DNA from: an uncultured Microbacteriaceae bacterium
GTDB lineage: Bacteria > Actinomycetota > Actinomycetes > Actinomycetales > Microbacteriaceae
Direction: 5' to 3'
DNA: 8,981 nucleotides
NCBI GenBank assembly: GCA_934661165.1
Contig: CAKUJB010000059.1
Coordinates: forward strand, 1 to 8,981
The notes under the pieces were generated by a model. It was not told the DNA's origin. It saw only the letters and a list, made by a program, of their open reading frames with translations, and did no database searches. Within the stretch, counting starts at the first letter, position 1. The number at the start of each line of letters is the position of its first letter. Of this stretch, positions 6,703 to 8,981 are shown piece after piece. The position numbers and the translations under genes are program-made.

Positions 6703-8112
6703 ATGCGGGCGAACCCGTTCGAGCAGGCGCGCTCCTGGGTCGGCGACTTCATGACCCGCAGCCCGTCGCGATTCGCCCTCACCGTCTTCAGCGCCCTCAT
6801 CCTCGTCTTCACGGCACTGTTCTCGCTGCCGGCGGCGACCGCGGCCGGCGAGCGCACCCCCCTCGTCGACGCGTTCTTCACGGCCGTCTCGACGATCTGC
6901 GTCACGGGACTGTCGACCGTCGAGATGGGGACGCACTGGTCACCGCTCGGCCACGCATTCATCCTCATCGGCACGCAGATCGGCGGCATCGGCGTCCTGA
7001 CGATGGCCTCGATCCTCGGGCTCGTCATCTCCCGGCGGCTCGGACTCCGGCAGAAGCTCGTCGCGGCGGGCGACACGAATCCGCTGCGGGCGCACCGCGG
7101 CGCGGTCTCGGAGTCGCAGGCGGTGCGGCTCTCCGACACCCGGGGCCTGCTCGTCACGGTCGCCGCGAGCATGCTCGTTATCGAGGGCGCCGCGGCCGTG
7201 CTCCTGCTCCCCCGGCTCCTCCTCGGGGGGATGGGGCTCGGGGACGCGACGTGGCACGCCGTCTTCCTCTCCGCGATGTCGTTCACGAACACGGGGTTCA
7301 CGCTCTCGGCCGACGGGCTCGCCGCCTTCGGGACCGACCCGTACGTGCTCATCGTCCTCATGATCTCGACGATGCTCGGGGCGATCGGCTTCCCCGTCAT
7401 CTACTCGCTGCGGCACACCCTCTTCCGCCCGCGGCGCTGGTCGCTCCACGTGAAGCTCACGCTGAGCGCCTTCGGCCTGCTCTGGATCGGCGGCTGGCTC
7501 GTCTACCTCGTCCTCGAGTGGCACAACGCCGCGACGTTCGGCGGCGACACCGACTTCGGGCAGCGGCTGCTGCAGTCCGCGTTCCTTTCGACGATGACGC
7601 GCTCCGGCGGATTCTCGACCTTCGACACGGGTCGGCTCGAGGAGTCGAGCATCCTCATCACCTCGATGCTCATGTTCGTCGGCGGCGGCTCGGCCTCGAC
7701 CGCGGGCGGCATCAAGGTGACGACTCTCGCGATCCTCTTCCTCGCCGCCGTCGCGGAGGCGCGCGGGCAGGCGAGCATCGAGGCCTTCGGCAAGCGGATC
7801 CCTTCCGACGTGCTGCGCCTCGCGGTCGCCGTGACGCTCTGGGGCGCGACGCTCGTCGCCGTCGCGACGACGCTGCTGCTGTGGATGACCGACGACCCCG
7901 TCCACTACATCCTGTTCGACGTCATCAGCGCGTTCGCGACGTGCGGGCTGAGCACGGGATTCGTCATGTCGGCGCCGGAGAGTGCGCAGACGGTCATCGC
8001 GATCGTCATGTTCCTCGGCAGGATCGGCACCGCCACCTTCGCCGCCGCGCTCGCGGCGCGCCAGCACGTCAGACTGTTCACGCGACCGGAAGAGAGGCCC
8101 ATCGTTGGCTGA
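6703..8112 (+). CDS. ktrB: TrkH/KtrB-family potassium channel subunit
   Basis: This membrane subunit forms the K+ pathway of a Ktr/Trk uptake system and is gated by the cytoplasmic KtrA ring encoded next. The 469-residue protein shows the fourfold membrane-pore-membrane layout. Selectivity loops are visible with their key glycines: STICVTGLST (Gly69), SFTNTGFTLS (Gly198), MTRSGGFSTF (302-303) and FATCGLSTGF (Gly415). The conserved arginine in the last domain is present (MFLGRIG, Arg440). Length fits KtrB rather than the longer TrkH of enterobacteria. The ATG at 6703 has no ribosome binding site but lies at the expected transcription start of the TACCAT -10 box; the ATG at 6693 is in another frame. 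The 3' end overlaps ktrA by eight bases. Sodium dependence, known for some Ktr systems, cannot be judged here. Confidence 0.93.
   Translation: MRANPFEQARSWVGDFMTRSPSRFALTVFSALILVFTALFSLPAATAAGERTPLVDAFFTAVSTICVTGLSTVEMGTHWSPLGHAFILIGTQIGGIGVLTMASILGLVISRRLGLRQKLVAAGDTNPLRAHRGAVSESQAVRLSDTRGLLVTVAASMLVIEGAAAVLLLPRLLLGGMGLGDATWHAVFLSAMSFTNTGFTLSADGLAAFGTDPYVLIVLMISTMLGAIGFPVIYSLRHTLFRPRRWSLHVKLTLSAFGLLWIGGWLVYLVLEWHNAATFGGDTDFGQRLLQSAFLSTMTRSGGFSTFDTGRLEESSILITSMLMFVGGGSASTAGGIKVTTLAILFLAAVAEARGQASIEAFGKRIPSDVLRLAVAVTLWGATLVAVATTLLLWMTDDPVHYILFDVISAFATCGLSTGFVMSAPESAQTVIAIVMFLGRIGTATFAAALAARQHVRLFTRPEERPIVG
8092..8097 (+). promoter_or_regulatory. Ribosome binding site fixing the TTG start of ktrA
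   Basis: GAGAGG lies seven bases upstream of the TTG at 8105, inside the end of ktrB. It is the only good site near the start of the KtrA reading frame and places the first residues directly before the Rossmann-fold domain. Confidence 0.7.
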
Positions 8113-8773
8113 GAAGATCGCCCCAGACGCCCCCGTCCTCGTCATCGGCCTCGGCCGGTTCGGGGCCGCGACCGCCGGACAGCTCCAGCGGCTCGACCGC
8201 GAGGTCCTCGCGACCGACCTCGACCTCGACCTCGTCCAGAAGTGGTCCGAGCGCGTCACCCACGCCGTCCAGGCCGACTCGACGAAGCTCGAGGCGCTGC
8301 GCCAGATCGGCGCCGCCGACTTCCAGATCGCGGTCGTCGCGATCGGCGACGTCGAGGCCTCGGTGCTCACCGTCGCGAACCTCGTCGACCTCGACATCCC
8401 GCAGATCTGGGCGAAGGCGGTGAGCGCCTCGCACGGCAAGATCCTCAGCCGCATCGGCGCGAACCACGTCGTCTACCCCGAGCGCGAGGCCGGCGAGCGC
8501 GTCGCGCACCTCGTGTCGGGCCGGATGCTCGACTTCATCGAGTTCGACGACGGCTACGCGATCGTGAAGATGTACCCGCCGAAGGCGATCCGCGGCGTCC
8601 CGCTGGCCGACTCGGGCGTCCGCACGAAGTGGCACGTCACCGTCGTCGGCGTGAAGTCGCCGGGCGAGGGCTTCACGCACGCGACCGCCGAGACGATCAT
8701 CTCCGACCACGACCTCATCATCGTCTCCGGTCTCGCGAGCGACATCGAGCGCTTCGCGACGCTCGCGACCTGA
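8105..8773 (+). CDS. ktrA: TrkA/KtrA-family potassium uptake regulatory protein
   Basis: This is the cytoplasmic ring-forming subunit that gates KtrB in response to nucleotide (ATP/ADP in studied KtrA proteins). Translation from the TTG at 8105 gives 222 residues, the usual KtrA length. An RCK-N Rossmann domain starts at once: VLVIGLGRFG (11-20) with GxGxxG nucleotide-binding turn, then the acidic end of strand two (TDLD, 37-40), HAVQADSTK (53-61), and IWAKAVSASH (101-110). An RCK-C domain follows (about 140-222), starting at MLDFIEFDDG. The TTG is chosen because of the GAGAGG site seven bases upstream and because an upstream extension would run through ktrB in another frame with no similarity to the family. 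The start overlaps the ktrB stop by eight bases, implying coupled translation. It converges with proC across nine bases. Confidence 0.93.
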   Translation: MAEKIAPDAPVLVIGLGRFGAATAGQLQRLDREVLATDLDLDLVQKWSERVTHAVQADSTKLEALRQIGAADFQIAVVAIGDVEASVLTVANLVDLDIPQIWAKAVSASHGKILSRIGANHVVYPEREAGERVAHLVSGRMLDFIEFDDGYAIVKMYPPKAIRGVPLADSGVRTKWHVTVVGVKSPGEGFTHATAETIISDHDLIIVSGLASDIERFATLAT

Positions 8774-8787
8774 GCGCCGGACTCAGG
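8769..8787. terminator. Small inverted repeat at the ktrA/proC convergent ends
   Basis: CCTGAG (8769-8774) and CTCAGG (8782-8787) form a perfect six-base stem with a seven-base loop, and include both stop codons. It is the only dyad between the convergent genes, so it may act as a bidirectional terminator. It has no T-tract, and part of the symmetry follows from two opposed TGA stops, so the call is weak. Confidence 0.25.
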
Positions 8788-8981
8788 CGCCGGCGTCGAG
8801 CTCGCGAGCCCGCGCGATCGCGGCCGCCCCGGCGCGCTCGAAGAGCCCCGCGAGGTCGGCGTCCTCGAGCACGGCGATCGCCCGCTCGGTCGTGCCCTTC
8901 GGGCTCGTGACGCGGCGGCGGAGCTCCGCGGGGTCCTCGCCGCTCGCCGCGAGCAGCGCGCCCGCGCCGACGAACGTGCCC
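8783..8981 (-). CDS. proC: Pyrroline-5-carboxylate reductase, C-terminal part
   Basis: This is the C-terminal 65 residues of the enzyme that reduces 1-pyrroline-5-carboxylate to proline with NAD(P)H; the rest lies beyond the right edge. The signature is clear: GTFVGAGALLAASGEDPAELRR enters the dimerisation helices, followed by RVTSPKGTTERAI, the conserved reductase motif with Thr/Ser residues near the substrate site, and VLEDADLAGLFERAGAAAIARA, the usual C-terminal end. The stop TGA is at 8783-8785. In M. tuberculosis proC (Rv0500) directly precedes genes for the BldC-like protein and bS22; here arsR-ktrBA lies between them, which supports both identifications. Confidence 0.9.
   Translation of the reverse strand, partial: GTFVGAGALLAASGEDPAELRRRVTSPKGTTERAIAVLEDADLAGLFERAGAAAIARARELDAGA

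Noticed and set aside
6658..6936. N-terminal extension of the ArsR-type protein
   Set aside because: It would cover the divergent promoter and the start of ktrB, and the added residues are charged low-complexity sequence.
6940..8454. Long open frame on the minus strand opposite ktrB and ktrA (504 codons)
   Set aside because: Low-complexity Arg/Glu-rich translation spanning two well-supported genes on the other strand.

Overview
The base composition (very high GC, strong GC at third codon positions), the gene families and the gene order point to an actinobacterial chromosome, most likely a member of the Microbacteriaceae. Arguments for this are a short archaeal-type aspartyl-tRNA synthetase, a 32-residue bS22-type ribosomal protein next to a BldC-like regulator, and a system II cytochrome c maturation operon headed by a histidine phosphatase. 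I see no phage, transposon, CRISPR array, tRNA or rRNA. No stretch over 300 bases lacks a gene.

Left part (1-4072, minus strand): a five-gene operon read from right to left. It encodes a histidine phosphatase/phosphoglycerate-mutase family protein, a TlpA/ResA thioredoxin-like lipoprotein, the membrane thiol transporter CcdA, ResB, and CcsB (cut by the window edge). The last four form a cytochrome c maturation pathway: CcdA passes electrons across the membrane, TlpA/ResA reduces apocytochrome thiols, and ResB/CcsB deliver and attach heme. Genes overlap or nearly touch. The same order occurs in Mycobacterium tuberculosis (Rv0525-Rv0529), from memory.

Middle (4073-5472): a divergent region with an inverted repeat, then aspS on the plus strand. 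The aspS 3' end overlaps, tail to tail, the end of a glutaredoxin-like gene.

Right-middle (5462-6184, minus strand): a small operon of BldC-like HTH gene, bS22 and glutaredoxin-like gene. A good promoter (TCGACA, 17 bp, TAGCCT) precedes the BldC-like gene. Between its -10 box and the ribosome binding site lie four exact 9-bp-spaced direct repeats, a candidate autoregulatory operator.

Right (6184-8981): an ArsR-type repressor gene (minus) diverges from a ktrB-ktrA potassium uptake operon (plus). The 45-bp gap holds two opposed -10 boxes with a CGTGC-N4-GCACG dyad centred between them. The C-terminal end of proC (minus) closes the window. In M. tuberculosis proC directly precedes the BldC-like and bS22 genes (Rv0500, Rv0500A, Rv0500B), so the arsR-ktrBA block looks inserted into, or retained within, an otherwise conserved neighbourhood.

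Most of the window is housekeeping. The less expected signals are regulatory: the 9-bp repeat array, the shared arsR/ktr control region, and several starts that look leaderless. I did not find an evidently new multi-gene system.
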